A DNA stretch of 11,010 bases from an uncultured Clostridia bacterium. GTDB lineage: Bacteria; Bacillota; Clostridia; Oscillospirales; Acutalibacteraceae. The notes beneath the pieces were generated by a model. That model worked only from the letters and a program-made list of their open reading frames with translations. It searched no databases and was not told the DNA's origin. The stretch is taken from positions 1 through 11,010 of the forward strand of contig CALWMQ010000212.1 of assembly GCA_944382025.1 (NCBI GenBank), read 5' to 3'. Positions 1 to 6,823 of this stretch are shown piece after piece; within the stretch, counting starts at the first letter, position 1; every line of letters begins with the position of its first letter. The position numbers and the translations under genes are program-made.

Positions 1-370
1 CCCCACAGTGAGCCAGCAATGCATTGACCAAGGTACCGTCCGGATTTCCCGGAGCAGGATGCACCACCATGCCTTTCGGTTTATTCACAACCAAAAGATC
101 CCTGTCTTCATACACAATATCCAAAGGGATCTTTTCCGCCTCTACCGCATAAGCCTCCGGATCCGGAATGTGGACCATCAGCTGATCCCCTTCCGTGACC
201 TTATAATTCTTCCCAACGGATTTTGCCCCCTGGGGCGTATCCAAAAATACCCTTCCCTGCTCCAGCCATTTCTGGATGGCAGAACGGGTCATTTCCAGTT
301 CCTGGCTCAGATACACATCAATCCGTTTTCCCGTCCCCATCTGCGGGACGATCCAGCATTTCTGTTCCAT
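1..370 (-). CDS. rluD: RluD/RluA-family 23S rRNA pseudouridine synthase, N-terminal part (3' end outside window)
   Basis: This gene was read directly from the minus strand; about 123 codons are visible and the frame runs open off the window edge. The family isomerises specific uridines to pseudouridine in 23S rRNA in the cytoplasm. Residues about 14-75 form an S4 RNA-binding domain (GKRIDVYLS, then TRSAIQKWLEQGRVFLD). Next come the catalytic-domain opening IVYEDRDLLVVNKPKG and the motif MVVHPAPGN. The HRLDxxTSG catalytic aspartate motif should lie just beyond the window, so activity cannot be judged. I chose the ATG at 368-370 (MEQKCWIVPQ) because it has an AAAGGAG upstream and gives the short leader usual before the S4 domain. 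The ATG at 338-340 is an alternative without a clear ribosome site. The gene overlaps the end of lspA by about 53 bp in another frame. RluA-family paralogues are hard to tell apart from the N-terminus, so the exact symbol is inferred from position after lspA. Confidence 0.9.
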   Translation of the reverse strand, partial: MEQKCWIVPQMGTGKRIDVYLSQELEMTRSAIQKWLEQGRVFLDTPQGAKSVGKNYKVTEGDQLMVHIPDPEAYAVEAEKIPLDIVYEDRDLLVVNKPKGMVVHPAPGNPDGTLVNALLAHCG

Positions 371-908
371 CGGTCGCTTCTATCTCCTTTGGCAGCGGCG
401 GCAGTTCATCGCCGCCATCGGATAGGCTGGCTTCTTTTTCCGTTTTTATGGAAGGAACTTCATCATAAAAAAAGAAAAAATAAATTAACAGGATGATCGC
501 GCCCACCACTATGTAGCAGTCCGCCACGTTGAATACCGGAAAATAGATCTTTACATGAAAAAAATCCACCACATAGCCTCGCACAATCCGGTCGATCAAA
601 TTGCCAACGCCGCCCCCTACAATCAGGATGCCACTGAAATTAATCCATCTGTGACTGCGAAACTTTCCAGACAAAAGAAGCCCTAAAATAAGCAGCATCA
701 CAACCGAGGTAACCCCAACCAACAGCCAACGCATACCTTGACCGATTCCAAAAGAAGCCCCTGTGTTTTGTACATATGTCAGTTCAAAAACCCCCGGGAT
801 TACGGAAAGCGGATCTTCCCCCTTCAGGAAAACAACTGCCAACCATTTGGTTAGCTGGTCAATACCCACGAGCAAGGCTACTCCTGCCAGAATTATTACT
901 TGCAGCAT
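318..908 (-). CDS. lspA: Lipoprotein signal peptidase (signal peptidase II)
   Basis: LspA is the membrane aspartic protease that cuts the signal peptide from prolipoproteins after the lipobox cysteine is diacylated; it is the target of globomycin. The 196-residue product has four hydrophobic segments at about 4-24, 59-79, 88-100 and 132-148. Family motifs are all present: DQLTK (17-21), QNTGASFG (47-54), GGGVGNLIDR (98-107), VVDF (113-116) and FNVAD (126-130). By homology the catalytic pair is Asp115 and Asp130. The start is the ATG at 906-908, preceded by AAAGGA at 8 nt or so. A longer upstream reading frame lacks family sequence and is not used. The usual family length is about 150-165 residues. 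The excess is a charged C-terminal tail (about 149-196, rich in Glu, Asp and Lys) after the last membrane segment, whose end overlaps rluD. The ileS-lspA-rluD order is common in Bacillota. Confidence 0.96.
   Translation of the reverse strand: MLQVIILAGVALLVGIDQLTKWLAVVFLKGEDPLSVIPGVFELTYVQNTGASFGIGQGMRWLLVGVTSVVMLLILGLLLSGKFRSHRWINFSGILIVGGGVGNLIDRIVRGYVVDFFHVKIYFPVFNVADCYIVVGAIILLIYFFFFYDEVPSIKTEKEASLSDGGDELPPLPKEIEATDGTEMLDRPADGDGKTD
384..390 (-). promoter_or_regulatory. Ribosome binding site deciding the rluD start
   Basis: AAAGGAG lies inside the lspA tail, 13 nt before the ATG at 368-370. The spacing is longer than usual, but it is the only Shine-Dalgarno-like stretch near either candidate start. 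Translation of rluD is probably also coupled to lspA. Confidence 0.5.
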
Positions 909-916
909 ACTATTTT

Positions 917-922
917 TCCTTT
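917..922 (-). promoter_or_regulatory. Ribosome binding site fixing the lspA start
   Basis: AAAGGA lies 8 nt before the ATG at 906-908. It supports that start over the upstream in-frame start codons, which would add about 58 residues unlike any LspA N-terminus. Confidence 0.6.
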
Positions 923-988
923 CGCCCAACCGGATATGTCTTGTGTCATCACCGCCTGGGGACTGATGTCCAAAGTTATGAACAAATC

Positions 989-1025
989 CCAGCCGCCGGG
1001 CTTGCATCGCTTTTCCGGCGGCTGG
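989..1025 (-). terminator. GC-rich hairpin between ileS and lspA, possible terminator or attenuator
   Basis: CCAGCCGCCGG (1015-1025 on the minus strand) pairs perfectly with CCGGCGGCTGG (989-999): an 11-bp stem, nine pairs of them G-C, with a 15-nt loop. It starts about 38 nt after the ileS stop. On the minus strand the stem is followed by GATTTGTTC, which is only a broken U-tract, so intrinsic termination may be partial. On the plus strand the flank has no T-run. A role as a transcript-processing or stability element is the alternative. Confidence 0.45.
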
Positions 1026-1062
1026 ACAATCCCTTATCATACTTATGTCGGTTTCCAGATTT

Positions 1063-3855
1063 TTATCCCAGGATAGCGGCACAACGGGCGCATAGGTCAG
1101 GATGACCTTCCTGCTTTCCTACCGTTTCACTGTATGTCCAGCAACGGGCGCATTTTTCACCGTCCGCGTGGCCTACTGTCACCGATAATCCCTCTACCTC
1201 GCCAGTATATTCGCCTGTGCCATCCGCCAGTACATCCACTTTGGACACAATGAAGATGGCTGGCAGAATATCTTTAACCGACTCCGCAAAGGAAAGCAAT
1301 TCGCCTTTACAATACAATACTACTTTTGCGTCCAAAGGTACGCCGATTATTTTCGCTGTTCTTGCGGTTTCCAGCGCTTTCTGCACATCATTACGGATGG
1401 CGTGCAGCCTTTCCCAACGATCCATAAAGGCTTGATCCTTTACAGTGTCGCTGCCTCTGGGAATCTCATTGAACAGCACTGACCGGCTATCTTCCGCCCT
1501 GCCGTGAGGCATAAACGACCAAATTTCCTCTGAAGTAAAGGCCAAAATAGGCGCCAGCATCCGGGTCAAAGCGTCCAGAATACGGTACATAGCGGTCTGC
1601 GCTGCCCGACGACTGCGGCTATCTGCTTTTTCCACATACAGCCGGTCCTTGAGAACGTCCAAATAGAAATTAGACAGATCTACCACGCAATAGTTGTGGA
1701 TCTTATAGAAAGCGTCATGGAACTCGAATTCCTCATAAGCCGTGGTAACCTGCGCCGCCACCTGCTCCAGACGAATCAAAGCCCAGCGGTCAATTTCCAT
1801 CAGTTCTGACTCCGGTACCATGTCGGTATCCGGGTTGAAGTCATGGATATTCCCCAGGATATACCGGGCGGTATTGCGGATTTTACGGTAGGATTCCGAA
1901 AGCTGTTTCAAAATCTCCTTGGACAGGCGGGCATCCACCTTATAATCCAGAGAGGCTATCCACAGCCGCAGGATATCGGCGCCATAGTCCTTGATGACTT
2001 CGTCAGGGCTGATAGCGTTGCCAAGAGATTTGTGCATTGCCTTACCCTCGCCGTCAACTGTCCAGCCGTGGGTCAGCACCGCTTTATATGGCGCCTCCCC
2101 ATTAGTCGCCACCGAGGTCAGCAGTGAAGACTGGAACCATCCCCGGTATTGGTCAGCACCTTCCATATACAGATCAGCCGGTCTGCGGAGATAGTCACGA
2201 TCCTCCAGCACGGCCTCATGGGAAGAGCCGGAATCAAACCACACGTCCATGATATCGCTTTCCTTGCGGAAATGCTTTCCTCCGCAATAGGGGCACACGG
2301 ATCCTTCCGGCAGAATTTCGTCAGCCTCATGGTTGTACCAGCCATCGGAACCTTCCTTACGGAACAGTTCGGACACCGCATGGATAAAATCCTTATCGAT
2401 AATCGGCTTGCCGCAATCCTCACAGTAGAAAATCGGGATAGGCACTCCCCACAGACGCTGCCGGGAGATGCACCAATCGCTCCGCTCCCGAACCATGGAA
2501 GTAATCCGGTCTTCGCCCCAAGCCGGAATCCATTTTACCTTTTTGATAGCCTCCACAGCCTGATCCTTAAAGCTGTCCACCGAACAGAACCACTGGTCAG
2601 TGGCCCGGAACAGCACCGGCTCTTTACAGCGCCAGCAGTGGGGGTACTGGTGAATGATTTTCTTCATCGCCAGCAGTGCTCCGGTGGCGTCCAAATGCTT
2701 TGCCAGAGCCTTACTGGCGTCATTTGTGGCCATGCCGGCACACAGTGGGCCAGCTTCCTCGGTCATATTTCCCTCACTGTCCACCGGTACGACTACCGGC
2801 AGCTGGGGGTATTTCTTACACACATTGAAGTCATCCACACCATGTCCCGGAGCAGTATGAACACAACCGGTACCGCTTTCCAGAGTTACATGGTCTCCCA
2901 GGATGATCAGGGATTCACGATCCAAGAAAGGATGTCGGGTGGTCATCAGTTCCAGATCTTTCCCCTTAAAGGTGGCTAACACCTCATAGGACTCGATACC
3001 TGCCGCCTTTAAGGTTTCCTCTGTCAGTTCCTCAGCCAGGATATAATTTTCCTCTCCGCAGCGGACAACCTGGTAAGTAAAGCTGGGACCTAAGCAAATG
3101 GCTACATTGGCGGGCAGCGTCCAGGTGGTGGTGGTCCAAATAACAAAATAGGTCTTATCTACATCAATACCCTTGGATTTCAGCAGTCCCTTGTCATCCT
3201 TGACCTGAAATTTAACATATACCGAATAGCAGGGATCTTCCGCATATTCGATTTCCGCCTCCGCCAACGCCGTCTGGCACTCAGGGCACCAGTACACCGG
3301 CTTCAGGCCTTTATAAATATACCCTTTAGTGGCCATCTCGCCAAAAATCTCAATTTGTTTTGCCTCGTATTCGGGAGCCAATGTCAGATACGGATTGTCC
3401 CACTCGCCCAGAACCCCCAAACGCTTGAATTGACGGGTCTGGTTTTCCACATAGCTCAGAGCGAAATCCCGGCAGATAGCCCGCAGTTCCACTGGAGGCA
3501 TTGTCAGGGAATTTTCCACTCCGGCCTTGGCACGGGCCTTCAGTTCAATCGGCAGGCCATGGGTATCGAAGCCGGGAACATAGGGGGCTTTATATCCCGC
3601 CATATTGTGATACCGCACGATAATATCCTTGATAATTTTATTCATGGCTGTGCCGATATGAATGTCACCGTTGGCATAAGGAGGGCCGTCATGAAGGATA
3701 TAGAGAGGCTTTCCTTCGTTCTTCTCCATCAGCTCCTCATACAGATGATCCTGATCCCATTTTTCCAGCATAGCTGGTTCCCGCTGTGGAAGACCTGCCC
3801 GCATAGGAAATGCGGTATCCGGCAGATTCAGCGTCTTGTTATAGTCCTGTTGCAT
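1063..3855 (-). CDS. ileS: Isoleucyl-tRNA synthetase
   Basis: This is the cytoplasmic class I synthetase that charges tRNA-Ile and edits misactivated valine. The 930 residues match the bacterial type (B. subtilis about 921). Domains in order: Rossmann catalytic half with GPPYANGDIHIGT (58-69), where HIGT replaces the usual HIGH; CP1 editing domain with TTTTWTLPAN (241-250) and GTGCVHTAPGHG (328-339); a CxxC pair at 478/481 and another at 521/524; WFDSGSSH (539-546); and the KMSKS-loop equivalent KAMHKSLGN (605-613). The anticodon-binding helical domain follows at about 650-830. The C-terminal zinc module is CARC (902-905) and CARC (922-925). The start is well set by GGAGGAG 8 nt upstream. Only 62 bp separate it from divIVA, so no T-box leader fits there and it is probably transcribed from upstream. 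Length and the C-terminal zinc module fit the common type-1 enzyme rather than the longer mupirocin-resistant form. Confidence 0.98.
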   Translation of the reverse strand: MQQDYNKTLNLPDTAFPMRAGLPQREPAMLEKWDQDHLYEELMEKNEGKPLYILHDGPPYANGDIHIGTAMNKIIKDIIVRYHNMAGYKAPYVPGFDTHGLPIELKARAKAGVENSLTMPPVELRAICRDFALSYVENQTRQFKRLGVLGEWDNPYLTLAPEYEAKQIEIFGEMATKGYIYKGLKPVYWCPECQTALAEAEIEYAEDPCYSVYVKFQVKDDKGLLKSKGIDVDKTYFVIWTTTTWTLPANVAICLGPSFTYQVVRCGEENYILAEELTEETLKAAGIESYEVLATFKGKDLELMTTRHPFLDRESLIILGDHVTLESGTGCVHTAPGHGVDDFNVCKKYPQLPVVVPVDSEGNMTEEAGPLCAGMATNDASKALAKHLDATGALLAMKKIIHQYPHCWRCKEPVLFRATDQWFCSVDSFKDQAVEAIKKVKWIPAWGEDRITSMVRERSDWCISRQRLWGVPIPIFYCEDCGKPIIDKDFIHAVSELFRKEGSDGWYNHEADEILPEGSVCPYCGGKHFRKESDIMDVWFDSGSSHEAVLEDRDYLRRPADLYMEGADQYRGWFQSSLLTSVATNGEAPYKAVLTHGWTVDGEGKAMHKSLGNAISPDEVIKDYGADILRLWIASLDYKVDARLSKEILKQLSESYRKIRNTARYILGNIHDFNPDTDMVPESELMEIDRWALIRLEQVAAQVTTAYEEFEFHDAFYKIHNYCVVDLSNFYLDVLKDRLYVEKADSRSRRAAQTAMYRILDALTRMLAPILAFTSEEIWSFMPHGRAEDSRSVLFNEIPRGSDTVKDQAFMDRWERLHAIRNDVQKALETARTAKIIGVPLDAKVVLYCKGELLSFAESVKDILPAIFIVSKVDVLADGTGEYTGEVEGLSVTVGHADGEKCARCWTYSETVGKQEGHPDLCARCAAILG

Positions 3856-3863
3856 TGGGTGTA

Positions 3864-3870
3864 CTCCTCC
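3864..3870 (-). promoter_or_regulatory. Strong ribosome binding site of ileS
   Basis: GGAGGAG lies 8 nt before the ileS ATG. A TACAAT just upstream resembles a -10 box, but it has no -35 partner and sits too close to the ribosome site to be useful. Confidence 0.65.
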
Positions 3871-3917
3871 AAAATTGTACTTTAAGCCGTTACGGATAGG
3901 GGCCTGGTTCCATCATT

Positions 3918-4751
3918 TTATTTTTTTCTTTTGAAAAATCCCCGTGGCTCCTCCGTATCATCTTCCAAGCGGTAATCGTCCCCAAATTTCAGATCGGCGA
4001 ACCGGGAGGTTTCGCCGCCGTTGGTGGTACCCGCGGCCACCGGTTCACCATTATCATCCAGCTGAGGGACGTTCTGGAACATAGTCTGCTCCACCGGTGC
4101 CGGGCTCTGTATGGGGGCTGGGGCCGTTTTGATTTCCTCCGCGACCGTCATCTGGGGCTGAGGGACAGCCACTGCCGCAACCGGTGCCGGCACATCTTCT
4201 ACCACAACGGCAGGTTCCTTAACCGGGGTGGATCCCATATTCCCGTCCCCGGAAGCGGCGGGAACCGCATCCAAAACTGTCTCAGCCTCAGCGGCTTTTT
4301 CTTCCTCTTCCTCAGGAAGTACCTTGATCAGCTCCAAATGCTCCCGGTAAATAGACATCATCCGGTTTTTAAAATTGGTTACTTCTTTTTGTATACGCTT
4401 GAGCTCCTGCTTTTCGGACAGGATTTCCCGCTGGGCCGTTTCCTGTATCTTCTGTGCCTTGATATTGGCGTCATCCAGAATCAAGCCGGCCTTATGATTG
4501 GCCTCCCGCACCACCGTGTCTCCCAAACGCTGAGCGCTGAGTAGAGCCGTACGGATACTGTCCTCGTCATTGCGGTACTCCACCAGCTTATCCGCCAGTA
4601 CCTCTAATTTCTTGGAAAGCTCTGCCTTTTCCTTCATCAGAGCCTCCACCGTATCGGCGCATCTATCGATGAATTCGTCCACCTCGGAGGTTTTATACCC
4701 CCCCAGGGATTTGGTGAACTCCACATTTCGAATTTCATCCGGCGTATACAT
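3918..4751 (-). CDS. divIVA: DivIVA-family coiled-coil cell division protein
   Basis: DivIVA proteins bind curved membrane at division sites and poles and organise division, wall growth or chromosome partners. The 277-residue product opens with the family N-terminus (TPDEIRNVEF, then GGYKTSEVDEFIDR to about residue 30). A long coiled coil runs from about 35 to 145, rich in Glu, Lys, Gln and Leu. A Pro/Ala/Val-rich, probably disordered stretch follows (about 150-240), ending in a short conserved-looking tail (RFADLKFGDDYRLEDD) and basic KRKK. Compared with B. subtilis DivIVA (164 residues) the extra length is this C-terminal half. The Phe-Arg pair at the tip of the B. subtilis membrane-binding loop aligns with Leu16-Gly17 here. 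The start is the ATG at 4749-4751; the next codons upstream run into an in-frame TGA. An AAAGGA lies 12 nt before it. The ylmH-divIVA-ileS order supports the call. Confidence 0.95.
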   Translation of the reverse strand: MYTPDEIRNVEFTKSLGGYKTSEVDEFIDRCADTVEALMKEKAELSKKLEVLADKLVEYRNDEDSIRTALLSAQRLGDTVVREANHKAGLILDDANIKAQKIQETAQREILSEKQELKRIQKEVTNFKNRMMSIYREHLELIKVLPEEEEEKAAEAETVLDAVPAASGDGNMGSTPVKEPAVVVEDVPAPVAAVAVPQPQMTVAEEIKTAPAPIQSPAPVEQTMFQNVPQLDDNGEPVAAGTTNGGETSRFADLKFGDDYRLEDDTEEPRGFFKRKK

Positions 4752-4816
4752 GGTTTGCCATCATCCTTTCTTACACGGCAGGAACCAGCTCTTTTCAGGG
4801 AGCCGTCCTCCTCTGT

Positions 4817-5587
4817 TTACACATATTTTTTTACCGTCAGGAACAGACGTCCCTTTCTTGTGAGCGGACCCAGGGTTTCCACAAGGAACCGGCCTTCACC
4901 CCGAATAGAGATCCGGTCGCCTTCCCTCACGGTGGAAGACACCGACAATGCGGGAATGTGGTTGCAGGAAACCAGTCCCGCTTCAATCCGCCGGGCGGCT
5001 TCCTCCCGGGAAGAGCCGATCATCACTTTAACCACCGCGTCCAGTCTGGGAGACGCCACCGTGTCCCGCAGTTCTTTCAATTCCCTGCCGGCAGGCGGGG
5101 CGCCCTCAAAGGGGCATTGAACACTAACCCCTTCTCCCCCTACCTTTTCAATGGAATCCCGCAAATAAACCGCCATATCCTCATCCACATAAGCCACACT
5201 CAGTCCATCGGAACACAGGATATCCCCCACCTTTTCCCGTTTGATTCCCTGGGACAGCAGGGTCCCCAGAAAATCCCGATGGGTCAGCCCTGCTCCTTTC
5301 CGGTAGGAAAAGCCTATCGCAACCAAAGGATACCCATTGGGATCAGGCTCCAAAAAGGTAGGAAATACACCTAAAATCGTTCGTTCCGCGTCCTCGTACC
5401 CACCCCAAAATAGGTATTGGGAAACGTGGCATTGATGCAAGACGGCTCGCGCCACCGCCTGTTGGCGTTCATCCAGAAAGCCGACAAAGCGGGGACACGA
5501 GCGGATGTCGCTGAGGCGGACGGCATCCTCCACACGGGCCTTCAGCAGCGCGTCCCCATCAGATGTAATTTTAGAAATAGAGGCCAT
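4817..5587 (-). CDS. ylmH: YlmH-type S4-domain RNA-binding protein
   Basis: YlmH is an RNA-binding protein of the division cluster. In B. subtilis it has been linked to ribosome-associated quality control on 50S-nascent chain complexes; any such role here is by homology. The 256 residues match the B. subtilis length almost exactly. The N-terminal domain carries CPRFVGFLDERQQ (31-43), YPLVAIGFSYR (86-96), the signature LTHRDFLGTLL (101-111) and GIKREKVGDI (114-123). The C-terminal S4 domain covers about 179-240 (SPRLDAVVKVMIG, EAARRIEAGLVSCNH, VREGDRISIRG). I set the start at the ATG 5585-5587 (MASISK): upstream residues in the same frame are antisense-like to sepF coding and unlike the family. 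The start overlaps the sepF stop by 17 bp and has only a weak GGA 5 nt upstream, so translational coupling to sepF is likely. Confidence 0.93.
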   Translation of the reverse strand: MASISKITSDGDALLKARVEDAVRLSDIRSCPRFVGFLDERQQAVARAVLHQCHVSQYLFWGGYEDAERTILGVFPTFLEPDPNGYPLVAIGFSYRKGAGLTHRDFLGTLLSQGIKREKVGDILCSDGLSVAYVDEDMAVYLRDSIEKVGGEGVSVQCPFEGAPPAGRELKELRDTVASPRLDAVVKVMIGSSREEAARRIEAGLVSCNHIPALSVSSTVREGDRISIRGEGRFLVETLGPLTRKGRLFLTVKKYV

Positions 5588-6026
5588 TGTTTTCCAGTTC
5601 GTCCAACAGATCCCCCATGATTCCAACATTATAGGGGGTAATAATGTAGGTGCAGTTGGCCACCTTCTTAATCTGGCCATCGTTGGCGTAAGCTACACCG
5701 CTGAGGAAGTCCAGAATCCGGCGGGCAACATCCTTGTTAGCGGATTCCAGGTTCAGCACCACAGTCCGTTTGGCGTTGAGATGATCGGCCACGGTACTGG
5801 CATCGTCAAAGCGTTCCGGCTTGACCAGCACTACCTGGAGCTGGGCAGTGGCATGGATATTGACCACCTTGTTGCTCCTTTTGCTCTCCATACCAAAAGA
5901 GTCGGAAGGCTCCGAATTGCTCTTGGAAACAAAGTCCACAGTATCTTCCTCCCGTTCTGTCTCAAAATCGTCGTCTTCATCCTCAGGATCACCGATAAAG
6001 CCCTTGATCTTATCAAACAGTCCCAT
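5571..6026 (-). CDS. sepF: Cell division protein SepF
   Basis: SepF tethers FtsZ filaments to the membrane and bundles them at the septum. The 151-residue product has the expected plan. An N-terminal amphipathic membrane-targeting helix (MGLFDKIKGFIG) comes first, followed by a highly acidic linker (about 13-50). The globular SepF domain runs from about 54 to 140, with VVLVKPERFDDASTVADHL (65-83), AKRTVVLNL (85-93), DVARRILDFLSGVAYA (99-114) and YIITPYNV (127-134). The start is supported by AGGAGG 10 nt upstream (6037-6042). It follows yggS after 38 bp and overlaps ylmH. B. subtilis has ylmG between sepF and ylmH; here there is no room for it. Confidence 0.97.
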   Translation of the reverse strand: MGLFDKIKGFIGDPEDEDDDFETEREEDTVDFVSKSNSEPSDSFGMESKRSNKVVNIHATAQLQVVLVKPERFDDASTVADHLNAKRTVVLNLESANKDVARRILDFLSGVAYANDGQIKKVANCTYIITPYNVGIMGDLLDELENNGLYF

Positions 6027-6036
6027 ATTGTATCTT

Positions 6037-6042
6037 CCTCCT
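6037..6042 (-). promoter_or_regulatory. Ribosome binding site of sepF
   Basis: A perfect AGGAGG lies 10 nt before the sepF ATG, inside the 38-bp gap after yggS. It is the clearest consensus ribosome site in the window. Confidence 0.7.
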
Positions 6043-6064
6043 ATTGATGATCGGATAAACAGTA

Positions 6065-6823
6065 TTAGGCGGGATAGTTCCGTTTACCAAAGAGGGCGGA
6101 TCCGATCCGGACCATCGTGGAACCCTCCAATATCGCCTGTATATAATCCCCGGACATACCCATAGACAGGATATCCATAGACACATTATCCCTGTTTTTG
6201 CCCCGTATGTCAATAAACAGTTTATACATATTCAAAAAAACCCGTCTTTTTTCCGCTTCCGAGTCGAAAATAGGCGGTACGGTCATGAGGCCCCGAACCT
6301 GTATCCCCGGCAGACAGGAAACCTCTTCCAGAATTTTTTCCAATTCCTGGGGAGCCACTCCTGATTTGGCTTCTTCCCCGCCAATGTTCACCTCAATGAG
6401 AACCGGTGTAACACCAGTTTGGCGGACAGGATCCACTGCTTCAGGATCCCCTTTTTGTTTCTGGGACGCTTCGGAAATCGCTCTGGCTACCCGCAGGCTG
6501 TCCACCGACTGGATCATCGTCACCTTGCCTACAATCTGCCGCACCTTATTGGTCTGCAGATGCCCAATCAGATGGGCCTCCCCCCCGGCAAGTTCAAGCC
6601 GCTCCCTCTTGGCCAGGAATTCCTGCACCCGGTTTTCCCCGATGCAGCGTACCCCTGCCCGAAGAGCGGCGTTAATCCGGTCCGGATCAACCGTTTTCGT
6701 CACTCCCATTAAAGTGACCTCTTCCCGCCGCCGTCCAGCCCGGATACAGGCGTCCTGAATTGCCTCTTCAATTCGCAGAAGATTTTCACCTACCGCTTCC
6801 TCAGCGGATAATTTTTCCGTCAT
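6065..6823 (-). CDS. yggS: YggS/YlmE-family pyridoxal-phosphate homeostasis protein
   Basis: The family (PLPBP; YlmE in B. subtilis, YggS in E. coli) is a single-domain alanine-racemase-like TIM barrel that binds PLP and buffers B6 and amino-acid metabolism, without known catalysis. The 252-residue product has the PLP-binding lysine in GVTKTVDPDRI (Lys43), GENRVQEF (62-69), HLIGHLQTNKVRQIV (84-98), LIEVNIGGEEAKSGV (142-156), GLMTVPP (178-184) and the phosphate-binding end SMGMSGDYIQAI...GSTMVRIGSALFG (220-246). The start is the ATG at 6821-6823, with GGGAGG 11 nt upstream, overlapping the HlyD-like gene by 23 bp. Longer in-frame starts reach back into that gene and lack family sequence. A short hydrophilic insertion at about 120-138 is not seen in E. 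coli YggS and explains the extra length. Its place before sepF is the standard division-cluster position. Confidence 0.95.
   Translation of the reverse strand: MTEKLSAEEAVGENLLRIEEAIQDACIRAGRRREEVTLMGVTKTVDPDRINAALRAGVRCIGENRVQEFLAKRERLELAGGEAHLIGHLQTNKVRQIVGKVTMIQSVDSLRVARAISEASQKQKGDPEAVDPVRQTGVTPVLIEVNIGGEEAKSGVAPQELEKILEEVSCLPGIQVRGLMTVPPIFDSEAEKRRVFLNMYKLFIDIRGKNRDNVSMDILSMGMSGDYIQAILEGSTMVRIGSALFGKRNYPA

Larger units (their letters stand above)
909..1062 (-). other. ileS-lspA intergenic region
   Basis: This 154-bp gap is the longest in the window. It holds the 989-1025 hairpin and the lspA ribosome site. I looked for a sigma-A promoter upstream of lspA and found only poor matches: a TATGAT-like hexamer before the hairpin lacks a good -35 at the right distance. 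The open frame extending lspA upstream through this gap does not look like protein. Confidence 0.5.

Noticed and set aside
8..496. Plus-strand open frame of 162 codons at the window start
   Set aside because: It is antisense to rluD and the lspA tail, both of which have clear family motifs on the minus strand.
909..1082. N-terminal extension of lspA through the intergenic gap
   Set aside because: The extension has no LspA homology, crosses the hairpin and overlaps the ileS end, while the internal ATG at 906-908 has a good ribosome site.
2149..2979. Plus-strand open frame of 276 codons
   Set aside because: It lies entirely antisense to the conserved ileS coding sequence, shows no recognisable domain, and its length is explained by the ileS codon pattern.
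3871..3917. T-box-like TGGAACC element and a TACAAT -10-like hexamer before ileS
   Set aside because: There is no space or stems for a T-box, no -35 at the right distance, and the hexamer abuts the ribosome site.
5588..5680. N-terminal extension of ylmH into sepF
   Set aside because: It is an out-of-frame reading of sepF coding sequence; the MASISK start gives the normal family length.
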